DNA of 64,000 bases, from the NCBI GenBank assembly GCA_012931725.1, contig CM022944.1, positions 30,509,641 to 30,573,640 on the forward strand, in the 5' to 3' direction. Below, piece after piece: positions 49,291 to 59,684 of this stretch; position 1 is the stretch's first letter, and each line of letters starts with the position of its first letter. Made by a program: the position numbers and the translations under genes. Origin of the DNA: Litsea cubeba (Eukaryota > Streptophyta > Magnoliopsida > Laurales > Lauraceae). The notes under the pieces are model-generated. The model ran no database searches. It was given only the letters and a program-made list of their open reading frames with translations, and had not been told where the DNA came from.

Positions 49291-49691
49291 TGTTGGGCTT
49301 AGTAGGTCCAGACCAATTAGTTCATGGACATGGGTATTATGGTAATTGTACCGGGACTTTCTTATTGACTAAGATAGGGTTTCTTAGGAAATAAGAAAGA
49401 GAACATTATATATATGATGTAATGTGTAACCCATGAGATATAGACAGACATAGAGAGAGAGTGAACCTAAAGGAGAGTCGAGTTTTCTTTCCCGTGGACG
49501 TAGGCAAGATTGCCGAACCACGTAATTCTCTTGTGTGTTTATATCTCATGGGTTACACATTACATCATATATATAATGTTCTCTTTCTTATTCCCTAAGA
49601 AACCCTATCTTAGTCAATAAGAAAGTCTCGGTACAATTACCATAATACCCATGTCCATGAACCAATTGGTCTGGACCTACTAAGCCCAACA
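49291..49691. repeat. LTR-start inverted repeat: 151-base arms around a 99-base loop
   Basis: Arm 49291-49441 (TGTTGGGCTTAG...) is complementary to 49541-49691 with only scattered mismatches. The loop (49442-49540) is the next part of the forward LTR, including GGACGTAGGCAAGATTGCCG. An RNA or single strand here would form a long hairpin. Confidence 0.9.
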
Positions 49692-49739
49692 AATAGAAAT
49701 TGAGTTTTTCAGGAGGGAGAAGAGGGGAGGGGAGGAGGA

Positions 49740-50050
49740 GGGAGAAGAGAGGAGGGGTGGTGTTGCATAGGGGTCCTCACATCCACCCCGTCTCCATCCT
49801 CGCCAAGGGATTCTATTGGATGGACGCCGGAGAGGTCTTCCTCAGCCTCCCAGCTCAGCTCGGCCGGGGCGCGGGGGGGGGGGGGGGGGGGGGGGGGGGC
49901 GGGTGTCTTGGCTGTCACCCACGTGCACCTCACGGAGAAGGAAGTAAAGCGGCTCATAGATTCTGCCAATTCCATCTTGGAGGTCCAAAACCACCCGCAC
50001 CTAGGAGGAGGAGGAGTCTGATTGATTTCATTCTCAAACCTCTCTCTCCT
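49740..50050 (+). other. GC-rich, gene-like core of the MULE, possible captured exon
   Basis: The base composition contrasts sharply with the AT-rich arms. Two plus-strand frames separated by a run of 27 G (49873-49899) read PVSILAKGFYWMDAGEVFLS and VTHVHLTEKEVKRLIDSANS. The latter looks like ordinary soluble protein, but I do not recognise the family. A host exon carried by the MULE would explain this, but the evidence is only composition and plausible peptide sequence. The G run may be misassembled. Confidence 0.4.
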
Positions 50051-50392
50051 TTCTCTTTTCCTTTACTTAACTTTGTTCTGATTGAAATGAGTTTTTTACC
50101 TAGAACTTCATATTGTGTACCCATTCGGGTCGAATATGGTGGGATCAAGTGGTCAGGTCCAACGTGTTCAACGTGCCTAGCTGCTCTCCTCCCCCCCCCC
50201 CCTCTTCTCCCTCCTGAAAACCCAATTTCTATTTGGGTTCCCGCAGTATGGTCGATATCGACCATTCGCTAAACGACAAAAAAATACAACAATGCACCTT
50301 AAGGACCTTATCCATAAATACAGTGTGTCTGGCACCTCAAGAGTGGTTTGGAGTCCTATGAAAACTTGCACCGAAAATTCCTCTATTTTTTT

Positions 50393-50939
50393 TCATTCAT
50401 GTTGGCTATAGATTTAGGTACGGCTTCAAAATGCGTACACATAGTTTCAACATGGATCTTCTTTAAGGGGAAAAGAATAAGAAATGCAAGGTAAGGAGTC
50501 CTCGATCAAGCTCTTCTTTAAACTCATTTGATGCTCTAGTGCTCATAAAGAAACATTTGCTCCTCTAATCAAAATGACAATAGTGCATGTGCATTGTGGT
50601 GCATTGCAGTTGCCATTGTTGGTGCTGGGATGTGATTGATTTTTCGAATGAGTCTAGTGAAAACTGTAATCTGCATGGTCATCTCAATGAAGTGGTTCGT
50701 ATGTGACTTCCATTTGGAGTTCCAAGTCACTCGACCTAATATTGTGGTTGTTTGAGGATATCTTTATATTGCCTTACGGCTTGTTCCTTAGGGCTTGTTC
50801 TTTCACTGGAATTTTCTGAAATTTATGTCTGGTGGATGTCTAAGAATTTTAAATATTATAGTTTTGAATTGATGTTGAGCTCTCATATTTCTTGAATTCC
50901 TTGTTTAATTCATGATAGAATTCGTGCCTAAGGATTTCA
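50393..50939. other. Spacer right of the MULE, nothing recognised
   Basis: No frame of note and no repeat recognised. Confidence 0.4.
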
Positions 50940-52105
50940 TGTGTCCTGTATTATTACCTTTAAAAATTATGCTACATGGCCCACCTTTAGGAATCACAAT
51001 GCGGGCCGGGCCCACATCTAGAAGTCTCAATGCGGGGCCTGTCTTTAAAAATTGTGGCACATGGGGCCTACCTTTAGAGTTGTACATGAGGTGTCGTTTG
51101 GAATAACAATGTGGGCCCATCTTTGAAACTAATTATATGGGATCCACCTTTAAAAAGTATGGTACGTGGAGTATACCTTTAAAAATTGTGGTATGTGGGG
51201 TGTAAGACCCCGATCCTAATTACATCATTTAAATGATAATTAATCATACTTAGTGGTAATTAAATGTATTTAGTTGTTAGTTAGTGGTTAAGGGCGCAGT
51301 GTAATAGAGTGGAGCGCAGACGATGTAGGCATCGTGCTGGCGAGAGTAGGTGTCACATTTTTTTAAGAACTTTTGACGACATTTTAGATAGATTTATATT
51401 TTGTATCTTTTTTGAGCTAAGGCCAAAAGGCCTATATTTTTATTGGCATTTTAAGAACGTAATTAATATTTTTGTAAATATTTAACTTTAATTATTTTAA
51501 TACATCTTGAAATTTTTTTGCTTTATTTTGATATTTGTCTCATTTCACGTATGAATGTCTGTTTAACTGTTTACCTAAGCTTCTGCTGAATGATGTGTAC
51601 ACTTGAGGAAATTTTACTTAGCCTCACATAGCAAAATCCTTTGAGGCCCATTTGGTACTTTACTATATTAGTAAAAGTTAAGTAAAGCCTCCATTTGTCA
51701 AACAAGGGGTCACACCAATAGCACTTTAATTCAAAATTCCCTCCATCTTTTCTTAAAAAAAAAAGTAAAAAAAAAAAAAAACAACCTCATTTCTCTACCG
51801 AAAGACAAAAAAGCTCCACTTCTATATACAAAAAGTCCCCATACCAAACAACTAAAAAGAAAATGTCACTATAACCCCATTATATTTTATTCTCTTTTGA
51901 TTTGATGCTTTACTACACTTTATTTTACTGGGAAACATTAATGATTGTGGAGAAATTCCTAACTCTCTCCTCCCGCAGCCGTGCTTGCGCCTCGAGTCGA
52001 GGACCATTACTAATTATGGCCAACCATTTAGAAATTACAACTCAAGGCCCAACTTTTGAAATTGTGGTAAGTAGGGCCCACCTTTAGAAATTGAAGTCTC
52101 CTGAG
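50940..52105. repeat. Degenerate short-unit repeat array, interrupted by two insertions
   Basis: Degenerate units of about 28-40 bp built on CCCACCTTTAGAAATTGTGGTA occur at about 50960-51198 and resume at about 52010-52105. Between them lies sequence starting TGTAAGACCCCGATCC at 51199, an LTR-like start, with no partner found. After it comes a copy of the AT-rich MITE family (about 51650-51940). The order of events is uncertain. Confidence 0.45.
51650..51940 (+). repeat. Fourth copy of the AT-rich MITE family
   Basis: It shares CATACCAAACAACTAAAAA and TTTTATTCTCTTTTGATTTG blocks with the copies at 1-395 and 500-1862, in the same orientation as the latter. Uninterrupted, about 290 bp. No coding capacity. 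Confidence 0.6.
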
Positions 52106-53559
52106 TTCCAATGGAAATGCCCTTATAATGCTAAAATTCCAAAAGATTCAAATGGGAATTGAGATCTGCAATGCTTAATTTTGTATAATTAAAAATCTTG
52201 AATTGCCGAAACTCTAATAAAGAAACAAAGAATTTTTTTTTTTGTAGAAATTCTAAAATTTTCAAATAGTCGATTCCTCTTAAAAATTCTTTTAAAGAAG
52301 TAAAGGAAGCACCACAATTGTGATTCAAAAAGTTAATTAAATGCATTACTCTTAAGGCAAACTTCAAGGATAACTATTTTGAATTCCATGTTTCCTCCTC
52401 ACACTTTGACTGGAATTTTATTGCTTCTACTAAATTCTTAATACTGGGAATGATTCTGTTTGTATGCAATAGTTACAAAATTTCTTCAAATTTCTTTCAT
52501 ATAAATGGTTTAGATCATTTCACATAATTATTTTAGGACTTGAGATTTTGATCTTTAGAGAAGCATAATTTTGTAATCAGCATGAGTAATAATCAAGGAA
52601 TTTCATTAATTTGGCTTCTCTCTGTAATTCCAAGCAGGTCAACACCCCATGTTGAGATGAATCACGAATGTATAAGGATGAAGGCGGCTCTATTGTGGAT
52701 TCTACAACATACCTAAAACTGACTGGCAATCTCATTTATCTATGACAATACTAGACATCTCTCATGTTGTTCACACGGTTAATTCATAACTAATTCACAA
52801 CATCTTTCTATTTTAATTGTTAATCGCATTATACATTTTGTTTTTCCCTCAATTAAAGTCATCGTTGACTCAACACATGCATTAGAGGGTTTAGCCGATG
52901 ATGCTACATAGATTATGACTTAACACTACTTCTCTTATTTAATTAATAAGTTTCTCTATTTGACAAGATTTATGCTTATCTTTTACGGTTGTGTTCCGTA
53001 TTTTGATTAGGAGTTTATTTTAGCAGGCTTGCCTTTAGTTTTCAATATATTGGTTCATGTAATTCAGTTTTTATAGAATGCGAAAAACAACGTTTCTTGT
53101 GTCCCCCTTTCCTCTCCTCCTTTCAACCTCAACACCCCCTAATTTGACTTAAGTCTTTTTCTACCTATATATGAAAATGTTTATTAGGTTGGAGGTCAAA
53201 TGCTTATCGCCAAAAGGATCATGTCCACTTTCAGAAAGTTCATTTAAAGATGTAGAAATAAGATATCCAAATCATCTATCTATGTAATATAGAGCTATAT
53301 TACGACATTTTTTTTTAACATGGTTCGCGTTCGAAGGTTGCTTTTTGAGGATAATCCTTTCCTGCGCATTGTGCTTAAATGCTAACCGCCATGCAAGAAC
53401 AAGTGAAATTCAAGGGGTCTTGCCTTTGATGATGGTCCAGTCGTGCACAAGATAAAACTTTCCTCCTTTTCGAACTTGGATTTTCTCAATCCACTTAACC
53501 ATGCAGGGATGCAAAAGCAAATTGATATAAATTTTGTAGAGTTGTGTGAGTTGGAGATA
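52106..53559. other. AT-rich spacer, nothing recognised
   Basis: No gene, repeat or RNA recognised in this stretch. Confidence 0.4.
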
Positions 53560-53830
53560 ATGTTTCTAACGGCTGGGACCTCACCTGCACGGAGATCCCA
53601 ACCGTTCAACTGGGATTCGTGCAAGAGCTCGGGATTTGTCATACAGAGCCCAGGATCCCCCGGGCTCTGTACGACAAATCCCGAGCTCTGTAGACCATGC
53701 TACATGCCCGAGCTCTTGCACAAATCCCAATCGAACGGCTGGGATCTCATTTGCATGGAGATCCCAGCTGACGGCTGGGATTCGTGCAAGAGCCCGGGCA
53801 CAAATCCCCGGCTCTGGCTCTGTAAACTTT
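53560..53830. repeat. Nested palindromic foldback repeat
   Basis: An inner near-perfect hairpin at about 53628-53683 pairs CTCGGGATTTGT with ACAAATCCCGAG around CAGAGCCC/GGGCTCTG. Further copies of GGGATTTGTGCAAGAGC and GGCTGGGATCTC in both orientations extend it to about 270 bp. Foldback MITE is my best guess. Overlapping frames on both strands simply reflect the repeats. Confidence 0.65.
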
Positions 53831-53962
53831 TTCTTCTCCATATATCCCCAAAGATGACCGACACACAACAAGCAATCCCATAGCTCGTGAACATCATATT
53901 AACAGTGGAGCATCAACGTGTCTTATCATATCATTATTTCCTTCTAGAGATTGTGATATAGG

Positions 53963-54577
53963 TGTAGAAAATATCTTTAAAAAATTGAGATGTACATGAT
54001 GATGCCAAAAATAGATTCGGACACCACCCGTCAAGGTATTAATGAAAGTATTAAATGCGGTAATAAAATGAGAGAGAGAGAGAGAGAGAGTTATAATGGT
54101 TCGGTCAAGAGTGACCTACGTCCACTTCAAAATGGAGATCTTCGATTATGGTGAGAGGTTACAGGTATGAGAAAGGTTGTAAAGGCATATAATCATTGCC
54201 CCTCAAGTGATGAGGAGACCCTGAATTTATAACTCTTCCCCAACAGATGGGATGCAAAATTAAAGCAACGTCTCTCTGGAGCCTGGAGCCTCAGACGTGT
54301 CCTCGAGGAACGAGCAAGGTGGAGGGTCTGGAGCCTCAGACGTGTCCTCGAGGAACGAGCAAGGTGGAGGGCAGGTGAGAGCTTCTCCGCGAGATTTGGT
54401 AAGAGCGGGTGAGGGGAGGACTTCGTCGTGATGACTCGGAGGCCTTGACGTGACGAGGCTTCCTTCAACGAGTTTCGAATATCAACTGAGCTAACCTGGC
54501 CTGACCCATGACCTTGGACGGACCGGGTTGTCTGGACCTGACTCTTTACCGCAATCCGGGTTGGGCCTGACCCATCA
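53963..54577 (-). repeat. 3' LTR of the Tat-like element
   Basis: The inner border is firm: TGATGGGTCAGGCC on the minus strand follows the polypurine tract. The outer end is inferred from a TGTAGAAAATA start resembling the other Gypsy LTR, giving 615 bp; it could be some tens of bases off. It contains a TATAAATTC motif (minus strand, about 54226), an (AG)n run (54069-54090) and a tandem 47-bp duplication around GGAGCCTCAGACGTGTCCTC (about 54279-54372). Confidence 0.7.
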
Positions 54578-54590
54578 TTTTCCCCTCAAA
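54578..54590 (-). promoter_or_regulatory. Polypurine tract of the Tat-like element
   Basis: On the minus strand GGACTTTGAGGGGAAAA abuts the 3' LTR start TGATGGG. This is the expected plus-strand DNA primer. Confidence 0.8.
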
Positions 54591-54818
54591 GTCCCGCGTT
54601 CAATAATTATTTGAAAGTGGGGCTTTCTGTGCATCCAACTCTTCCACAAGCTTACAACAATTAGGCCTCCTTTTTCTACTCAGTTTTGAAATTTTTAGAG
54701 TTCGAAAGAATCCTTCTATATGGGGACTCTTTCTTCCCAAATCTTTGGAAATCCTGAACCAGACTCATTCCAAAATAGAAGAGAGCATCTCTGGAGACCA
54801 AGGGGAAATCTGTAAGCA

Positions 54819-57800
54819 ATGACGGATACAGTAGAGAAAAAAACAGACGGAGACCGTTGTTGAGCGGACTGCAGCAATCGCGCAAGGGGCACTAGGCGAG
54901 GTTGAAGGAGAGGATGGCGTGGCTGATGGCACTGGCGGGCGGAGCCCGGGCTTCCAGCCCGTGGGCGCCGCGGCAGAGGGAGGCACGGCGGCGCTGGGCG
55001 CTGCAAGGGGCGCCCAGCCCGTGGGCGCCGCGGCAGAGGGAGGCACGGCGGCGCTGGGCGCTGCAAGGGGCGCCCAGCCCGTGGGCGTCGCGGCAGAGGG
55101 AGGCACGGCGGCGCTGGGCGCTGCAAGGGGCGCCCAGCCCGGGAAGATGTCCACGGTATGGCAGGCGGTGTTGGGTTTAGCCGAGGGAGGAGATGGAGCA
55201 GGCGCTGCCAGGGCCGTGGGCGACGCAGGGAGGAATGGTGTCGCGGCAGCAGCACTGGGCGCCGCAGGGGGCGCCCAGTCCGGGATTGAAGCAGAGGCAG
55301 CAGCGGCGCTGGGCGCCGCAGGGGGCGCCCAGCCCGGGGACGGCGCCACAGCAGCCAGCGACGCGGGGGAAGAAGAAGCAGCAGCAGCGCTGGGCGCCCA
55401 ATCCTTTGGCATTGTGGTAGGAAGGGAAAAAACGAGAAATTGCTTTAGCGCCGCAGGGGGCGCATGTGGTTTTGCAGCTATTCGAGGCTCAGGCGGTTTC
55501 TGTTGGAAATAGGGTGGGCCTCTAGGATAGGTTTCAAAAACTTTTGACCCACTTGACGCAGGGATCAACTATCCAGAAGGCTATAAAACCCAATCCAAGA
55601 TCTATGTCCTCAATCTCAGTCATCATGATCAGTAAAACAATTTATCTAGAAGATAAAAACAGCAACATATAAGCAACAAATAAATCTACAACATGCATGG
55701 AAGTAGATTATACCTTTGGAGCTCGGTTGTGCTCTAATGGAGGAGTTGCGTCTTTCTTTGATGATTAAACGCTTTCACTAATCAAATAGGGATCTCCAAG
55801 ACCTCTTGATCTTCCACGCTATGACCCGTATCAGATTCTCCTTTTCTCAAGAAGATGGTGGGATCTCCAAGAGAAAACTACTAGGAACTCTAGGGAGGAA
55901 CTAGAAAGAGAACTAGAAGAGGAAGAGGAGGAAGAACATGTGCAACTATTGCACTAGGGAGGCTTGGGCGTGAATCCCAATGTGGATTTATGCATGGACG
56001 TCCAAGGCCTTGCCCTCCTCTATTTATAACTTTTGCAAGTTGTCTCTTCTTTACTAATTACAATAGAAGTCTCACTTCCATTAATTAGTAACTTACCATA
56101 TCATAATTAGAAGTCTCACTTCAAATATGATTAGTAACTTTCCAATTCCTTTCTAATTAAAATAGAAGTCTCACTTCTACTAAAATTAGTAAGTCTACTA
56201 TTACCATTATTAGAAGTCTCACTTCAAATAGAAATAGTAACTTTCCTTTTAGAGTTCTACTAGAATTAGATACTTTCTAATAATTGGGCTAGCGTGGGGA
56301 CCACTAGGGATTCCTTAGAAAGCTGGCTCCAACTGGGACTCGTGACCCCACATCTCATGTGTAATCCGGGCCCACAGTTAATTGCAAATAACTCCACTAT
56401 ATAAATGCAATTGAACTCCAGTCTTAGGAATATTACATAGAAGACCCTAAACTTCCTCATTACCACAAGTATACCCCTCTATCAATATCCATGGGTCAAT
56501 TGGACCTGTCTTCCAAAATAGATCCATATCTTATTATCCTTGAGCCCCAATTAATTATAATGATCAATAGGTACCTTTCCAATTAACTCTTAATCGGAAT
56601 GGGTGCGCACTTACCAATGATAAATCCATTAATTGGCAGAAGGGGATATTAGAGATAGATTCCTTCTTGACTATTGAATGTTCCCACAGCTCTACTACCA
56701 TGTACCCAAATCACCGAGGTGTTGACCTACAGTTGGCCTCACTCATTGGTGACTCAAAGCAAATGAATAGATAGAAACTTGAGTTCATTAATGTCTCAGG
56801 ATTGAGAGCCTATTGCTAGGGAATTATGAGAGCAGACCTTAAAATAAAGACAGTGTTTATAAGGTGCTTCTCATGGTCCTTTTTAATACATCCAATGTAC
56901 CAACACAATGATCCAGAATCTTCCATTCTGATGATCGAGACAAATCACACTATCTCATAGTGATCAAAGTGCTGCAACCTTGTCAGTATGAGATGTCCAG
57001 TCTCATCACTGGTTGTGAAAATATTTAAGTATAAGATTTGCCACACATGTCTCCCGTATGTGGATCTCATCCATACACATGTATTACATCTAATATACTT
57101 GTGGACCCTGGTTCATCTCATGAACCATCATGTCATTCGTATTGGTTATGTGCAAGTATATAATAAATCACCATTCATCTCATGAAAAGTAAACATGAAT
57201 ATATGAATAAATAAAGAATTTAATCAATTTATTATATCATCTACTGGATTGAGTCCATAAAACTAACAGTTTCGCAGCTGCTGGCGCCTCAGGTGGCGCC
57301 CAGTCCTTCGGCATCTCGGCTAGGGAAGAAACAATAGTAGGGGGCGGTCATGCCGAGGGCAGTCCTTCTTCAGACACGTTGGGCAAGTTGCGTCTGCGTT
57401 CTAAAAATGCTAAAGGAAAAATGGTAATTGATGATGACAGATCCAAGGTGAGTACCATTTATACCACAGTCAGCAATGATGATGATATTTCCAGGATCAT
57501 CACTTTATATCATATTCCTTTCACCGTGATTTGTCGCCGGGCCGAAATTGATGAGCCAGCTTGTGATGACGCATCGGGTGACATTGTTATTTACGAGGAT
57601 ATGCTTGAAGCTGGGCTGAGATTCCCTATGCCCCCCTCCGTCTGTCGAATTCTTCATTACTTCTCCCTGACTCCGGGGAGATTAGTACCCAATGGATGGA
57701 GAATCATGCTGGGTTTTCTCGAGCTCTGGAGGAGAACACATAACGAGGAGGCATCTCCCATGGAGCTCCATGCTGCTTATAGTTTATTCGAATCTCCGGC

Positions 57801-59532
57801 TCCTAACAGGGGATGGTATTATTTCACCCCCAAGGGCGGCAGACTGCTCACGGGATTGCGCTCTAACTGTCACAGCTGGGAATTTCGTTTCTTCTTTGTT
57901 GGTGGCGAGTGGGCCTCAGAGGCAGACAGGGCTCTGGTGCCCAAACAGTGGACCGACGCCAAAAGACGTGGTACGCCACTCATTATCATCTCCTCATTAT
58001 TCATTTGCATACATATGCTCATCATTTTATTTGTTCCTTCTTTTTTTTTCTCTTTTTTTTTTATATATATAGAGTCACCAGTGCTCTCCGCGGATATAAA
58101 ACGGAAACTGCAGGCCGTAAGAGATTATCCGGATAAAGATTTGGGTATTCTCCTTTCTAAAGAGAGTGACAGCAATCGTGGACCCTCTGTTGACCATTCT
58201 CCTCGTAGGACGGGTGAGCCTTCCCGGGCATCAACTAAGAAAAAATGTAAGGAGCTTTCAGTGGCTTAGGCGTACCTTTTCCTGATATTCTGTCTCTAAC
58301 CATTCATTTTGCTTCCGCAGTGGTGGTCAATAGGGAGTTGGTCGAGGCCAAGGAGGCAATTGAAGATCGTCGTACAAGTGCTAACACCCATCTTGCCAAG
58401 ATAGCGAGGGTAGGTATTGCCCCGAGAAGGGATTCTCCTCGTGTGATGATTGGTGATCTTCCTGTAACCACTCATCTAGTGGAGCCGCAGACGAGTTCTC
58501 CTGTCACTACCCATGTAGTGGCCCCCGCGGCTGTGCCTCATCAACCTATAACTTCTCTGGTTTCTGCCGCCACATCTGTACCTCCTGCCCCTCCGTCTGG
58601 TCCCAAGCCGCTGACTCCTCGAGAGAAGTTTTGGAGATTCCCAGCCCGTGACGTGATTACTCGGGTCAGCGCCCTTAGCACAGAGGGGATGATAGATGCT
58701 TATCTAGATGGTTTATCTCAGGTAAAAGGTTGTCTGAATTTTAATTTTCTTCAGGTTTTCCTTTTGTATATGCATTCTCATTTCCCTTGATTTCTTCTTG
58801 CTCCAGATGTCTGCATCATCCATATGTTTATTTTCGAAGGCTCAGTTGATCAGTAAGCTGAAACAGGAGAATGCAGGTATTCATAGGGATCTCTCCGCAA
58901 GTCAGGGAAAAATTGCTGAACTAGAAGCCGCCAGGAAGACTTATGATGCTGATCTTCTAGCAGCTCGGGAGAGAGCAACCAGGCTTGAGATTGAGCTCTC
59001 AACGGCTCACATGAGGGCGACCAAGGCTGAGGCTGAGCTAGTGGCGACGCGCGAGGGTGCTTTGCTCAGTGAGACCGAGCTACGGAAGGCCCGTGAGAGG
59101 GCTTCGCTCAGTGAGGCTGAGGTTGTGAAGGCCCGCGAGAGGGCTTCCCTCAGGGAGGCTGAGTTTGTGAAGGCCCGCGAGAGGGCTTCACTCAGAGAGG
59201 CTGAGCTCGTGAAGGCCCGAAAGGGGGCTGAGCTCAGAGAGGCTGCTTTGAAGGTAGAGCTGAGGGCGGCAGAGGAGAGAGCTATCCAGGCTGAAAATGA
59301 CTTGGAGGACGGCCTGGCTGATGCTGAGAATAGCGTCGCCGATGGATTTATTGCTGGTTATGACGAACTCCGGAGAAAGATCACCGCAGCATTTCCCGAT
59401 ATCGACTTCTCGCGCTTTAAGGCGAGTGAGGCGCCTGATGAGGCGCCTGCCGACGAGCCTGATGGCAGCAGCGGGAGCTCAGGTGATTATGAGGATGATG
59501 GCGAGGATGAGGGGGATAATGAGAGTGACTAG
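54819..59532 (+). CDS. Antisense gene of the Tat-like element, with three introns and a solo LTR insertion
   Basis: This plus-strand gene runs opposite to gag-pol. Coding blocks: about 54844-55500, then 57274-57970, 58073-58246, 58321-58721 and 58807-59532. Three short GT-AG introns (57971-58072, 58247-58320, 58722-58806) join in frame; the solo LTR (55501-57268) sits between the first two blocks, whose frames match exactly without it. The likely ATG is at 54819, but a run of seven A (54837-54843) puts it one base out of frame. The N-terminus is Ala/Gly/Gln-rich repeats. Residues encoded at about 57540-57960 (RFPMPPSVCRILHYFSL, PNGWRIMLGFLELW, NRGWYYFTPKGG) match the plant domain catalogued as putative gypsy-type transposon (PF04195). 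About 58840-59340 is a long coiled coil with KARERASL repeats, followed by an acidic tail. The function is unknown; a structural or regulatory role is a guess. Confidence 0.8.
54961..55140 (+). repeat. Three 60-bp tandem repeats in the antisense gene
   Basis: The units at 54961, 55021 and 55081 are identical except for one base in the third. Each encodes 20 residues (VGAAAEGGTAALGAARGAQP). Diverged LGAAGGAQ copies follow to about 55460. Recent unit expansion is likely. The GGGGCGCCCAG core recurs in the pol linker at 61440-61715. Confidence 0.95.
55501..57268 (-). mobile_element. 1,768 bp solo LTR inserted in the antisense gene
   Basis: The borders are TGTTGGAAATAG and AAAACTAACA, with the exact 5-bp duplication GTTTC at 55496-55500 and 57269-57273. 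On the minus strand a TATAAATAGAGGAGG motif (about 56029-56015) supports that orientation. The length and TGTTRG...CAACA ends suggest a Copia element of the Angela/Tork kind, but no coding region confirms it. The antisense gene is broken by it, so it post-dates the Gypsy insertion. Confidence 0.88.
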
Positions 59533-59684
59533 GCTCATATATATTTTTCTTTTTGTTTGGTAATTTATAGCCTATTGAAAGGAGCACATTTCTATAATAA
59601 CATGTTTATTTCATTTATAGTCTACTTTGAACAATGAAATGGGAAATAAACAATTTTCATGCTTTTTGTACATTGGCCCACTTG

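Larger units (their letters stand above)
47868..49691 (+). mobile_element. Rearranged Ty1/Copia insertion with inverted LTR pieces
   Basis: The insertion lies in the left arm of the MULE. It begins TGTTGTGCGCG and ends GCCCAACA, with a near-duplication AATAT/AATAG (47863-47867 and 49692-49696). Order: an inverted piece of the LTR 3' end (47868 to about 47952), a misplaced 62 bp copy of an internal reverse transcriptase segment (about 47953-48014, duplicating 48210-48271), the pol end from 48016, a purine tract CTGGAGGGGGAGAT, a forward LTR start (49291 to about 49540), then an inverted LTR start (49541-49691). Its outer ends are therefore both ends of an inverted LTR, with a forward pol-LTR piece placed inside. 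Confidence 0.8.
47700..50383. mobile_element. MULE related to the one at 25412-27974, split by a Copia insertion
   Basis: It begins GAGGAATTTACGG at 47700 and ends, inverted, with GAGGAATTTTCGG at 50383. The exact 9-bp duplication TATTTTTTT lies at 47691-47699 and 50384-50392. Inverted repeats of about 165 bp share the GACACACTGTATTTATGGATAAGG-like block, TTTGTCGTTTAGCGAAT and a TCGATATCGACCAT palindrome; the left copy resumes at 49692 after the Copia insertion. Without that insertion it is about 850 bp. The GAGGAA ends and the TTTGTCGTTTAGCGA/TCGATATCGAC motif link it to the other MULE. The core (49740-50050) is GC-rich and gene-like. Confidence 0.85.

Noticed and set aside
51199..51640. TGTAAGACCCCG start as a second solo LTR
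   Set aside because: No matching CA end with a 5-bp duplication was found, so only an LTR-like fragment can be claimed.
54716..55568. Long minus-strand Pro/Ala-rich frames opposite the antisense gene's start
   Set aside because: They are read from the reverse of the 60-bp repeats. The plus-strand frame has consistent phases with downstream exons, these do not.
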